This document shows, piece by piece, positions 31,581 to 42,639 of a stretch of 64,000 bases of DNA. The position numbers and the translations under genes are program-made. Numbering within the stretch: position 1 is the first letter of the stretch; every line of letters begins with the position of its first letter. The notes beneath the pieces are model-generated. The model searched no databases, was not told where the DNA came from, and worked only from the letters and a program-made list of their open reading frames with translations. Source of the stretch: Hygrophila difformis (taxonomy: Eukaryota > Streptophyta > Magnoliopsida > Lamiales > Acanthaceae); the NCBI GenBank assembly GCA_030278955.1, contig JAOANR010000009.1, forward strand, positions 37,663,445 through 37,727,444, given 5' to 3'.

Positions 31581-32275
31581 CCCGAAGCAGATCTGAGGCA
31601 AAATGGAAGTGGAGGATTGTGGCTCGAACTTGAAGGAGATTGGCCCGTCGAGGGTGGCGAAACAGCGGTGGCCGGAGAACAGAGGTGGCGACGCTGCAGA
31701 GACAGCGGCGCTCGCTGAACAGGAAGGAGGAAGGGGCGGCGCTGGCAAAGCAGCGACGGCGGTGGGAGCGGCAGGCGGCGGCGCTAGGGTTCAGGCGACT
31801 CTGGAGGCGCGGCGCGAACAAGGAAGAGACAGCGGAGGGAGCGGCGCTCGATTCTCAGGGCGACGGAGGCGCGGCGGCGCTCGCGAACAGGGAAGGGAGG
31901 GCGGCGGTGCTGGTGGTTCGAAACAGGGGCGTTCGACTGAGAGAGGGAACGAGATGGCGGCTGGAGGACAGGGCGGCGGCGCTGCGGTGGCGGGCTACTG
32001 AGGACGACGAAGGGGCGGTGGCTGGAGGACGAAACAGAGGCGCTCGAACGTTGGGTGAGGCGGAGGAGGTGCTGGTGGCGGCGCTGGCTTCTGAGGATGA
32101 CGGAGGGAGCGGCGCTCGCGGTGGCAGAGGTGGCCGGCGACTGGAGTTGCGGTGGAGGATTGAAGTTTGAAGATGGTGGATGATGGTGAGGAGTTGGACG
32201 GGAAATTGGAAGAGGAAAGAGTAAATTAGGGTTCTGGCCTTGGTAATAAGTTCTTTTTGGGTTATTTTCCAGCAA
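31581..32275 (-). promoter_or_regulatory. CpG-rich leader or promoter region upstream of the accessory ORF
   Basis: About 600 bp of GC-rich DNA with many GGCGGC/GCGGCG motifs inside an otherwise AT-rich element. On the minus strand it starts with a pyrimidine-rich leader (GAACCCTAATTTACTC...). Long open frames on both strands reflect base composition, not coding. It looks like a plant gene leader and suggests the accessory ORF has its own transcription start. Confidence 0.45.
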
Positions 32276-32821
32276 GGGGTTTAGATGTTAGATATGACCA
32301 TGATTAAGGGCTATATGGCTTTCTGGAAAACACTCCTCAATTGAGTTTTGAACAGCAAGCCAAGTGAGTTTTGGTCATGGGCATGACTAGAGAACACTAA
32401 GTTTGCTGAAAATTGGCCTTCAAAACAGCTTGGCAAGTGGCTCTTAATCATGGGCATGAATAAGGGATGTGTACCACTCTGGAAAATAAAGTCTCAACTC
32501 CTTTTTTACACAGCTTGGGAGATGCAACTTGGTCATGGCCATGAATGAGGGCTACCTGCTAGTCTGGAATTTGGCCATTTAATCATGCTCATGAATACTC
32601 ATTCCTCCTCCATTAAAAATCCTCCTTCAAACACTTCCAATTGTTCCCAAAAAAATTATCAGCCTTCCATCTTCATATCTACAAAATTATAGATATCAAA
32701 ATTATACCAAAATATATATATCAAAATAGCAAAATGTATAGTATCAAAATGGTTGAATTGCTTGGGTTGCCTCCCAAGAAGCGCTTTTGTTAAAAGTCTT
32801 TGAGCTAGACTTCTTCCAAAT
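32276..32821. other. Spacer between pol and the accessory unit
   Basis: Contains several copies of a short TGGTCATGGCCATGA-type motif (for example at about 32373, 32450, 32530 and 32580). Similar CATGGCCATGACT words occur in the LTR (27880). No ORF. Confidence 0.45.
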
Positions 32822-35800
32822 TCATCTCCCAATTTGTGCATCAACAAGGGACACCAATTCTATAGGCTCAATTGGAAATCCCTCATAGTAGGGTTTGAGA
32901 TGGTGCCCATTGACAACAATTCTCTTCTCCGTCTTCAAGCTTTGAATCTCAACTGCACCATAAGAAAATACTTTAGTAACAACAAATGGACCAATCCATC
33001 TAGAACGTAACTTACCAGGAAAAAGTTTAAGTCTTGAATGATATAAAAGAACTTTTTGGCCAACTTCAAAATTTTTTCTGGAAATTTGTTGATCATGGAA
33101 GACTCTATTTTTCTCTTTGTAAAGCATGACATTGTCATATGCCTCATTTCTTATTTCTTCCAATTCTTGAATTTGCAACTTCCTTTGGATCCCGGCCTCT
33201 TGAAGATTCATGTTGCACTTTTGTACCGCCCAAAATGCTTTGTGTTGTAACTCCACAGGTAGGTGGCATGGTTTCCCAAATACCAACCTATAGGGAGACA
33301 TCCCTATTGGTGTCTTGTAAGCTGTGTGGTAGGCCCATAATGCATCATCTAGTCTCAAGCTCCAATCCTTTCGATTTGGTTGGACCGTTTTCTCTAAAAT
33401 GGACTTGATCTCCCGATTAGACACTTCTGCTTGTCCATTTGTCTGTGGATGATATGAGGTTGACACTTTGTGCAAAACACCATATTTTTTGAAAAGAGCT
33501 GTGATGGTCTTGTTGCAAAAATGAGTCCCTCTATCACTCACAATGGCTCTTGGCATCCCAAACCTAGCAAATATGTTAGACCTAAGGAAATCTGCAACCA
33601 CTTTTGAATCATTAGTCCGGGTGGCTTTAGCTTCCACCCATTTAGAGACATAATCCACAGATAAGAGAATATACAAATAACCATGAGAATTAGGAAAAGG
33701 ACCCATAAAGTCTATACCCCAAACATCAAATATTTCAAGAAACATCATAGGAGTTTGAGGCATTTGATCACGAGAAGAAATATTACCTACTCTTTGGCAT
33801 CTATCACATGACTTACAAAATATATATGCATCTTTAAATAGAGTAGGCCAAAAGAATCCACTTTCTAATACCTTCTTCGCAGTTCTTTGAGGTCCAAAAT
33901 GTCCACCACATGCCATAGAATGACAAAATGCTAGAATGGATTGAAACTCCCCTTCATCAACACATCTTCGAATAAATTGATCAGCACAACGTTTCCAAAG
34001 GTAGGGATCATCCCAAATGTAGTATTTGGCATCACTCTTGAGCTTATCTTTTTTTGCTTTAGGCCAACCTGTAGGAAATTCATTAGTAACCAAGAAATTG
34101 ACTATATCAGCATACCAAGGGGAAATAGTAGAGATATAAAGAAGTTGCTCATCAGGAAAGGATTCCCGAATAGGAATCTCATTAGGCTCAGTGATTATGC
34201 GACTCAAATGATCAGCTACCAAATTTTCTGTTCCCTTTTTGTCACGAATTTCAATATCAAACTCCTGTAAAAGCAAAATCCATCTAATCAACCTTGGCTT
34301 GGCCTCTTTCTTTGCCATCAAATATCTCAGTGCTGCATGATCAGAAAAAATAACCACTTTAGTTCCCAAAAGATATGATCTAAATTTATCCAAAGCAAAA
34401 ACAACAGCAAGCATTTCTTTTTCAGTTGTTGAATAATTTAATTGAGCCCCATTCAATGCTCGGGAAGCATAATAAATGACATGGGATGCTCTTCCAATTC
34501 TTTGTCCCAAAACAGCCCCAACAGCAGTGTCACTTGCATCGCACATCAACTCAAATGGTAGTTCCCAATTTGGTGGTTGAATCACTGGAGGGGTTGTGAG
34601 ATGTTCCTTCAACTTGTTAAAGGCTTGCTTGCATTGATCATTGAACTCAAATGGTACATCTTTTTGCAGCAATCGAAACAATGGTGCTCCAATCTTGGAA
34701 AAGTCCTTGATGAATCGCCTATAGAAACCTGCATGGCCTAAAAATCCACGAAGTTCTCGCACAGAACAAGGATAAGGTAGAGCATCAATTAAATCAACTT
34801 TAGACTTATCTACCTCTATACCTTGTGATGACACTTTATGACCTAAAACAATACCTTGTTCAACCATAAATTGACATTTTTCCCAATTCAACACAAGATT
34901 AGTTTCAATGCATCGATTTAGAATCAAAGCCAAATTTCATAGACATTCATCAAAACTATTACCATGAACACTAAAGTCATCCATAAATACCTCAATGATT
35001 TTCTCAACATATTCAGAAAAAATGCTCATCATACACCTTTGAAATGTGGCTGGGGCGTTGCAAAGTCCAAAGGGCATTCTTCTATAAGCAAACACTCCAA
35101 ATGGGCATGTGAAAGAAGTCTTTTCCTGATCCTCCGGTGCTATTGCAATCTGAAAATATCCTGAAAAACCATCTAGAAAGCAATAATAAGCATGTCCAGA
35201 TAATCTTTCAATCATTTGATCAATGAAAGGAAGAGGAAAATGGTCCTTCTTTGTTACACCATTTAGCTTACGATAATCTATGCACTGTCTCCACCCAGTT
35301 TGCTTATGAACAGGAAGTTTCTCACCATCTTTGTTCTCTTCAACAGTCACTCCAGCTTTCTTCGGAACAACTTGAACAGGACTCACCCAACTACTATCTG
35401 AGATAGGGTAGATGATGTCTGCATCAAGTAATTTCATGACTTCTTTCTTCACTACCTCAGTCATAATTGGATTCAACTTCCTTTGAGCTTGTCTGACCGG
35501 CTTGGCATTCTCTTCAAGTGTGATCCTGTGAGTACAAAAGGAGGGATCTATGCCTCTTATATCTGCTATTGTCCATCCAATAGCCGTTTTGTGATCTCTA
35601 AGCACACGAACCAATTTCTCCTCTTGTTCGGTTGTCAACTTTGAAGAGATGATTACTGGCAAAGTCTCTTCATCACCCAGGAACACGTATTCCAAATTCT
35701 CTGGTAAAGGCTTCAACTCCAATTTAGGTGCCTGCAACACAGATGGATATAAACGTTCATTAGTTTCAGGAATGAAAATTGGAGCTACTTCATACCTTTG

Positions 35801-36610
35801 TGGCTTTTGAGGAAGTGAGCCTAATTCTTGTATAGCCCTTTGTAATTTCTTGCTCACAACTATCTCCATCTCATTCTCTAGCTTGTGGTGTTGTGTCAAA
35901 GCAATTTCCAATTCGTCCTTGTTAGCTAATTCAAATGTTTCCTGCACCAAAGGATCAATAACATCAATAGAGTATAGAGCTTCAGAATCATTATGATGTT
36001 TAATAGCTTCAAAAAGATTGAAATGAATTTCTTCTCCATCAAATTCCAAGGTAAGTGTGCCTTTCTTCACATCAATCTTTGCTCCTGCAGTGTACATAAA
36101 AGGTCTTCCCAACAAAAGAGGAGGTGGGTTAAAGCAATGAGCATCATTCATGTCCAAAACATAAAAATCAACAGGAAATATAACATCATTGACTTGCACT
36201 AACACATCTTCTAGCATACCATCCGGATAAGCATTTGTTCTATCAGCAAGTTGAATAATAATTCCTGTTTCTTTCAATGGACCTAGATTTAGGGAATCAT
36301 ACATTGATCTTGGCATAACATTTATTGCAGCACCTAAATCTAGCATGGCTTTGCTCACTTCTTTTGTTCCAATTTTGCAAGGAATTGAAAACATACCCGG
36401 ATCACCTGTTTTAGGTGGGATTTTCCTTTTAATCACCGCAGAGAAACTCTCACCTGCTATTATATGCTCATCTCCCCTAAGCTTCCTCTTGTTGGTGCAT
36501 AAATCCTTCAAGAACTTAGCATACTTAGGGATTTGATTGATGGCTTCAAGGAGTGGGATATTCAATTGGACTTTCTTGAATATCTCAAGCATCTCTTTCC
36601 TCTTGTCCAC
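32822..36610 (-). pseudogene. Athila pol: protease, RT, RNase H, integrase
   Basis: The order on the minus strand is as follows. Protease: MLDLGAAINVMPRSMYDSL. RT: GWRQCIDYRKLNGVT, then MPFGLCNAPATFQRCM and the active-site box FMDDFSVHG. RNase [17 protein letters not shown]. Integrase: an HHCC finger (CKSCDRCQR), then [20 protein letters not shown] and [11 protein letters not shown] for the D, D and E residues. It ends [15 protein letters not shown]. One TGA at 34937-34939, right after FDECL, is the only break in 3.8 kb. The frame meets gag through a one-base shift near 36603. It would copy and integrate the element if intact. Confidence 0.92.
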
Positions 36611-38254
36611 CTTTGGATGGCTTCTTTAACCTGTCAGGAAAAGGAGGTACTTTAGTTTGATATGAAGGAACTGAATTAGAATTTACCTTATTTGAAGTTT
36701 CTGCCTCCTTTTCAATCTCCTTTTCGATTTGTTCTTCATTTTGCTCCTTTGAAATTGGAGGTGGACCTTGGACTTCCTTTCCACTCCTCAATATCATGGC
36801 ACTCACATTCTTTGGGTTTGGCTCGGGTTGAGCTGGCCACTTTCCTTTCTCTCGAATTTGTCTAACTTCCTCAGACACTTGATTCATTTGACTTTGCAAT
36901 TTTTCAATACTTGCCTTCGTGTCTTGTTGAAATTGCAAAGTTGATGTGGCCATGGATTTCACCAATTCTTCCAAAGAAGGACTTGAACTTGTTGTGGCTT
37001 GAGGTGGTTGCCTTTCAAATTGACGAGGAGGGTGTACTTGTTGTGGTGCTGAAGATTGATGATTTTGTTGTTGATGTTGATTGCCATACCGAAGATTTGG
37101 ATGATCTCTCCAACCTGGATTGTAAGTATTGGAATAGGGATTGTACTGTGGACGTCTATTGGAATATTCAAGTGCATTCACATCCACCGGTGTATCTTCT
37201 TGGAGAGTTGGGCAGGCATCAGTTTGATGTTCTGGACTTGTACAAATACCACATGCTTTCACCTGGACAGTTGGCTTGATACTTCCTGTGGCCATCTTAC
37301 GAACAAAGCTTGTCAACTCTGAAAGTTGTTGCTGCATTGTTTGCATTGAAGAATCACCACTTGGCATATTGGTTGGCATTGCATCCCTTGTAACAAACTG
37401 TTGAGTATTCTCTGCCATTCGGTCAATCAACTCCCAGGCTTGTGTTGGAGTCTTATTCACCAAGGCTCCTCCACTTGCAGCATCAATGATGTTCCTATCC
37501 ATCAATAACAAACCATCATAGAAGTATTGAATTAACAATTGGGGTGGGATTTGATGTTGAGGACATTTAATTATAAGCCTATTAAACGCTCCCAATATTC
37601 ATGGAGCGTTTCACCTGATTGTTGTTTGATGCCACATATTTCCTTCCTCAAATTTGCAGCTCTTGAGGCTGGGAAATACTTCTCCAAGAATTTTCTCTTC
37701 ATGTCTGTCCAAGTTGTAATGCTGCCCGCTGGAAGATAATAGAGCCAATCTTTTGCACTCCCCTTCAATGAGAATGGAAATGCCCTCAATTTGATTTGTT
37801 CATCAGTCACTCCAGGGGGTTTCATGCTTGAGCATACGACATCAAATTCCTGGAGATGCTTATGAGGCTCTTCACCTGCATGACCATTAAATTCAGGCAA
37901 CAAATGAATCAATCCAGATTTTAATTCAAAGGGAGTTTCATCATCAATTGTAGGAAATGTAATGCATAAGGGCTGCTGTGTCAAGTCAGGAGCAGCCAAC
38001 TCCCTTAAAGTGCGGTTATCTTCAGCCATGACAATATTTTTTTCTTCTAAAGATTCTGTATCACTTCCTTCACTACTGGAACTAGAAGTGTCCAGCTCTG
38101 TAGCCAACGACAAACCAGAAGTTGATGTAGAAACTTTAGATTCTTTTCTTATTTTGGTTTCCCTTGTCAATCTACGAGCCGTCTTCTCAATCTCTGGATC
38201 AAATATCAACTCACCTGTACGAGAAGAACGAGGCATAAACAAGGGAAATACCAA
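36585..38254 (-). pseudogene. Athila gag
   Basis: The N-terminal part (37571-38254) starts 75 bp inside the LTR end and includes RTGELIFDPEIEKTARRL and a Retrotrans_gag domain (AFPFSLKGSAKDWLYYLP). A frameshift near 37585 moves the frame to 36585-37595, which reads NRLIIKCPQHQIP, a Cys-His motif CGICTSPEHQTDAC and a Gln/Pro-rich tail. Gag is the structural core protein of the particle. The frame then passes to pol with one extra base near 36603. Confidence 0.88.
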
Positions 38255-38305
38255 TTACAACTAAAAAGATAGAAAATATCACAGAATGTAGTGGTTGAAC
38301 GCCAA

Positions 38306-38323
38306 TCCCCGGCAACGGCGCCA
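38306..38323 (-). promoter_or_regulatory. Athila primer binding site (tRNA-Asp type)
   Basis: Minus-strand TGGCGCCGTTGCCGGGGA lies five bases inside the LTR end at 38329. This 18-mer is the diagnostic Athila primer site. Confidence 0.95.
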
Positions 38324-38328
38324 AAATT

Positions 38329-39337
38329 TGACAGCTTGTCGTATAGCTGCAAAATAAAGATTTATTCCAATGTCACCAAGTACAAAATATATATAGTATA
38401 GCAGTGACAAGGGTCGATTCCTCAGGGATTGGATTACAACATTTTCATAATATCTACAATAGTTGAAAAGGGGGGTTTTAACATTGTCACAAGATTTTGA
38501 TATCAAAGTTAAAAGGATTAAAGAAATGCACAAACAATTAAATACCAAGATGAGTTCAAGAGCACAAGATTAAAAATATTGGATTTTAACTTATGGAATT
38601 AAAAGCCTCTAGTTCAAAGAATGATTTGGAATGGCATTTGGGATAGATCATTGATGCATAAACATGGTACAAGTTAATAAACCGGTTATAGTTGTCAGGT
38701 CCGCTTAGACAACCAACTTTTCCTTACATATTAGACAATTAAGGTACGCCCATTAATTATCCCTAATCGAATCAACATTCCTAGGTACGCCCATAGAAAA
38801 TATTATTCAATTGCATTATAATTTAGAAAAGCCCGATTCAAACCAATTACTACCTACGCGGAGTAATTCCCAATTTGATTACACAATTCCCCCGGGAAGG
38901 AACTAATCAACCCGGTTGCCACCTATTTAATTCAAGTACAATTACGGATACCCAAATTAAATTGGCATTCAACTATTAATCTAGATAAACATTTGGATCC
39001 AAAAACATTCATCCAAATCAATAATCATAAACCCTAGATATAGGAATTGCATAAATATTAACAAACATCAAGTTCTCATATTCAAAATTACATCATCTCC
39101 CATTATCCCAAAAGCCATTTTCAATCAACCCTTCAAACTAGAGGAAAAGGAAAATCTACTCAAAACCCATGGAAAAGAAAAGAGAATAAGAGATTACAAC
39201 CAATTCCAAGATTTTTAGAATGGAAGAAGAAGTGTATCTCCCAAAAATTGTCTCTGCCTCTGCGTCTGTTCTGTCTCCTTCCCTGCTTCTCTTTCTGCGT
39301 TTTTTCTCTCCTTCCTTTTTCTTCTTCTTTTTAAAAA
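38329..39337 (-). repeat. Right (5') LTR of the Athila element, first part
   Basis: Matches 26691-27708. It is cut after CTTTTTAAAAA (39327-39337), which corresponds to CTTTTCAAAAA in the uninterrupted LTR and is repeated at 46913-46923. The LTR resumes at 46924. Confidence 0.9.
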
Positions 39338-39530
39338 GGGAAAGTAATAAAAAGGGCCATTACAAGGAGTCTATTCCACTTTTAGGCCATTATAAGTTGA
39401 ATTTATAGAATTAGGCCATTACAAACACATGTTGAATGAAATTAAGCCATAAGGACCAATTTGAAAATTAATTAATTCCCAACAACTTTTCCTTTCTTTC
39501 ATTAAAACCCCAAGAAAGTTTGACTTTATT
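39338..39530 (+). repeat. Left inverted-repeat arm of the insert
   Basis: Begins GGGAAAGTAAT and holds GGCCATTACAAGG, TTTTAGGCCATTATAA and ATTAGGCCATTACAAA, then CAACAACTTTTCCTTTC. It aligns by eye with the reverse complement of 46720-46912 over its whole length with roughly a quarter to a third mismatches. Confidence 0.7.
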
Positions 39531-39598
39531 TACTTTAGTCCTTTGTCAATATACTTAAGTTTTCACTATATAAATGACACCCAATGCGCTTGAAAATT

Positions 39599-39610
39599 GG
39601 TATCAGAGCC
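39599..39610 (+). promoter_or_regulatory. Pararetroviral tRNA-iMet primer site
   Basis: TGGTATCAGAGC near 39599 marks the first-strand priming site of a caulimovirid genome. It lies just after the left arm and about 170 bp before the first viral ORF. Confidence 0.85.
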
Positions 39611-39777
39611 TAGGTTTTATTGAAAAATATATTAATTATATTATTTATAATATTTTATTTCTTAATGGAGAAGATTTAATTATTTAATGGATTCAATTAA
39701 TTTGAAACCCACAAGTTATTTCCAAATTTTGGAAATAAAGAATAGAAAATTCCAAAGGAATTTCTTGAACTTGTTCC

Positions 39778-40200
39778 ATGGACAAGATATTATCAAAATC
39801 AGTTTCTTTCCTAAAAATGAGAGGAACGGACTGGAAAGAAATTGATCCGGATAGCTCTAAGTTATCAAAAGACTTAAGAGAAATCTAAAAGACGATTCAA
39901 GATTTTGGAAACCGGGTATTAATTATACCTGGGAAAATATATAACTTGAATCAGACAACAGATGAGATCTTGAAAGTATTTCAAGATCTAAAGAATGAAA
40001 TTTTGAATCTGAAATTTGACATTTCGGATATCAAGAAAAGGCAGAAGGATATTCCTGGATCTTCCAAGAATAACCAAGCCAATATTAGAGATGCATTCGG
40101 ACCAGTACACGCTTTACATCAAAAGGGTAAAGCAACTATGGTTCCAAAGCAGAAATCACAAGAAGAGCTTATGATCGATCTCCTGAAAACAGTCGAATGA
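39778..40200 (+). pseudogene. Endogenous caulimovirid, first small ORF
   Basis: ATG at 39778. An in-frame TAA at 39886-39888 interrupts it, then the frame is open to 40198-40200. The central part (EILKVFQDLKNEILNLKFD) looks like a coiled coil. Its position just after the primer site matches the small virion-associated or leader ORFs of caulimovirids. No firm family match. It overlaps the next ORF by four bases (ATGA). Confidence 0.6.
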
Positions 40201-41438
40201 GTGTTTCCAGGGCAGATCTATCAGATCTACAAGAATTAGCAGAATCATTTTCCCAACTTGGGATTATGGATCTGGTTAATGTAAAACCCAATGAAGTCCT
40301 TCAATTGGGTTATGCGGAAGGATCAGGATCCAACGTGACCCACGATGGACCGCCTGATGTTCCAATGAGAGAAAGTACAGACTTCTACATGAACAGGTAT
40401 CCTGAGGTGCATCTTAATGCAAGAAGAAACCCAGGACGGAACCCAAGTAGAGCACCAGAATCCACACCGTGGGCCAAGACGATGTTACAACCATTAAATC
40501 CATATGGCATAACACTAAACCTCGACGTTATCGACTTCCGAAACATCGAAGACCTGATCGATGAATGGGTAGCTTCAATGAAGATTGCAGCAACCACCCT
40601 GGAACTCGATAAAGAAAACTTTGTCAGATTAATAGAGCTGAGTCTCGAAGGATCGGCAAAGCTGGGCTGGAAAAACTCCACGACTGCTTTAAAGGAGCAA
40701 ATACTCGAAGGAGAATCCAAAAGCACAATCTGCGAAAGATCTGCAGCCCATGGAGAGAAATGTTGATTCAATCGTACACAGTACCCCCTGGTACAGTGGA
40801 CTCAATAGCTCGAAGAATGTCCTTCTTAAAGGATAAGCTCAGAGAATGGTGTCAACAGGCAGCAGCCCAAAAGAACATCAAGAGACTAAGAGGTAAAATA
40901 AAAAGAACTCCTCTTTGCTGTGAAAATAACGATTTTCCAACAATTATAGGAGAGTCAGGAGAAAAAGAGGAAAAGTAAGAAGAGTCGGGACTCATACAGT
41001 AGGAGTTTCAGAAGACCTCCATTCCGAAGAAGAAGAGCATGGTGGTCCAAGAGCAAGGCCAGATCATACAAAACTGGACAAAGAACGGGAACGACGAAGA
41101 GTTCATCCCAAGGTTCAACTAGCTCAGCAGCAAGGAGCACGGGGAGAACGACGTCCAAGAGAACATTCAGACGAGCCCATACCCGAGCCAACGAAAGTTT
41201 CAAGGATTGCAACTGTTGGAAGTGTGGAGCCAGAGGACATATCTCACCCGATTGCCCTCAGAATCATGAGGTACGAATGTACGAAGCCACGGAGGATATC
41301 GTGGAAGCAGTCTACCATGGAAAGCTGGTACCAGTCTATCAGTTTGACGACATCCCCTCGGATGAAAGCATCTACGAGGAAGAATTAAGAAGTGACTCGG
41401 ACTCATATTCAGATGGATCTTCAACCGAGTCTGACTGA
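40197..41438 (+). pseudogene. Endogenous caulimovirid coat protein region
   Basis: An acidic N-terminus is followed by a coat-like core (about 40480-40970), a strongly basic Arg/Lys/Ser stretch (about 40975-41190), the CCHC knuckle CWKCGARGHISPDC (41214-41255) and an acidic Ser-rich tail ending at TGA 41436-41438. The frame shifts near 40750 and shifts back before about 41000, so it is broken twice. CCHC coat proteins bind the viral RNA. Coat protein upstream of movement protein is the order seen in cavemoviruses and solendoviruses. Confidence 0.75.
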
Positions 41439-42639
41439 AGAAGACAGGATTCAGACCACTGAAAACCTGTCTGGATTCTTTTCAAGGATGACGATCTCGA
41501 ATCAAACCATGGAAAGAATAATGCGACAAGATTCCAACCTCAGCCCATATGACGGATTCAGAATTGGCGGGATTGGACGAGTTCTTAACCAGATGGGACT
41601 CAACCAGAGAAGACATAACATCATCTACAAGGTAAGTGCAGGTGAGTTTGCAATCCCTATGGAACTTACTTGTTATGTTATGGATATGCAATTAATTCCT
41701 AAAGAAGAAATTCTTGAGGAATTAAGCAGAATGAAGGAGGAAATTGCCATTACTATGAAATGGATCCACATAGGAGCCATTGAAGTAGTAATTAAGGCAA
41801 CCTTCAAAGAAGGCATTGATTCTGAATTGCATCTATCAGTCACTGATAGAAGAATCAATAACCTTAGAGATGGTCTTCTTGGAACTATGGTAGGAAATTT
41901 ATATGCTGGGAAGTTAATGTTTGACATACATCCCAAAATTTCCTATAACTTAGCTGACCAAGATTTTAGTAGAGTTCTAACCCTTCATCAGGATTTTAAA
42001 AGAAAAGATCTGATGAAAGAATGGAACAGGCCATATTCTATAACTTATAGAATCTCTTATGCACTTTCCAATAGTCATCATTCTGACTTATTTCTCAGGA
42101 AAGAATATATAGAAATTCCTAGAATTTTCAAGGAATTTGCTAAAGTCATGACTCCAAATCCTACCCAGATTCCAAGGTTAGGAGGAGTAGACATACAAAT
42201 AAGAGATCATCCAATTCTAGACAGATCAACGAGTGCTAGAATTGAGTACGCAAGCCGTATGTCTTTTTCGGAAGACAGAATTATGGCATATAAAGGGAAG
42301 GAGTTCATCAAAGATCTAACTCCTCAATCCATTGGGGTAGATAATATAAAGATAAAATGCCCTGAAGGATGGAAAGAAATACGAGTAATATTCGACATCA
42401 CTGAAAAGATTAATCGATTTCCATGTGATGACTTATACTACTTACAGCAGCCATCAATTGGAACCTATGAAGGAACAATTGAAATTGCAGGACACGAGAT
42501 CAGAGTCTTAGGCACCGCCGGAAAAGACAACGGGGTTATGATTTTGGGATTAAGTTTTCTCGAAAATCATAAACCATGGGTAAGAAAGGATAATGGTACA
42601 GAATTTAATCTGAAGGGTCACACCATTAGAATTAAATGA
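41392..42639 (+). CDS. Endogenous caulimovirid movement protein (30K type)
   Basis: An open frame of about 410 codons; the likely start is ATG 41413, though 41392 is also possible. The middle (about residues 85-290) has the hydrophobic, beta-rich pattern and the conserved Asp/Gly context of 30K movement proteins (for example LLGTMVGNLYAGKLMFDI). These proteins carry virus through plasmodesmata. A tail resembling the start of the protease domain (VMILGLSFLENHKPW) follows. It overlaps the coat frame by up to 47 bases and the pol frame by four. No lesion seen. Confidence 0.7.
   Translation: MTRTHIQMDLQPSLTEEDRIQTTENLSGFFSRMTISNQTMERIMRQDSNLSPYDGFRIGGIGRVLNQMGLNQRRHNIIYKVSAGEFAIPMELTCYVMDMQLIPKEEILEELSRMKEEIAITMKWIHIGAIEVVIKATFKEGIDSELHLSVTDRRINNLRDGLLGTMVGNLYAGKLMFDIHPKISYNLADQDFSRVLTLHQDFKRKDLMKEWNRPYSITYRISYALSNSHHSDLFLRKEYIEIPRIFKEFAKVMTPNPTQIPRLGGVDIQIRDHPILDRSTSARIEYASRMSFSEDRIMAYKGKEFIKDLTPQSIGVDNIKIKCPEGWKEIRVIFDITEKINRFPCDDLYYLQQPSIGTYEGTIEIAGHEIRVLGTAGKDNGVMILGLSFLENHKPWVRKDNGTEFNLKGHTIRIK

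Noticed and set aside
31603..32170. Long Gly/Ala/Arg-rich plus-strand frames as genes
   Set aside because: They are open because of high GC content, overlap frames open on the other strand, have no domain, and lie in a leader region.
26691..39337. Complete Athila ending at 39337
   Set aside because: The LTR continues at 46924-47297 and only there finds its terminus and the AATCA duplication; 39337 is an insertion point.
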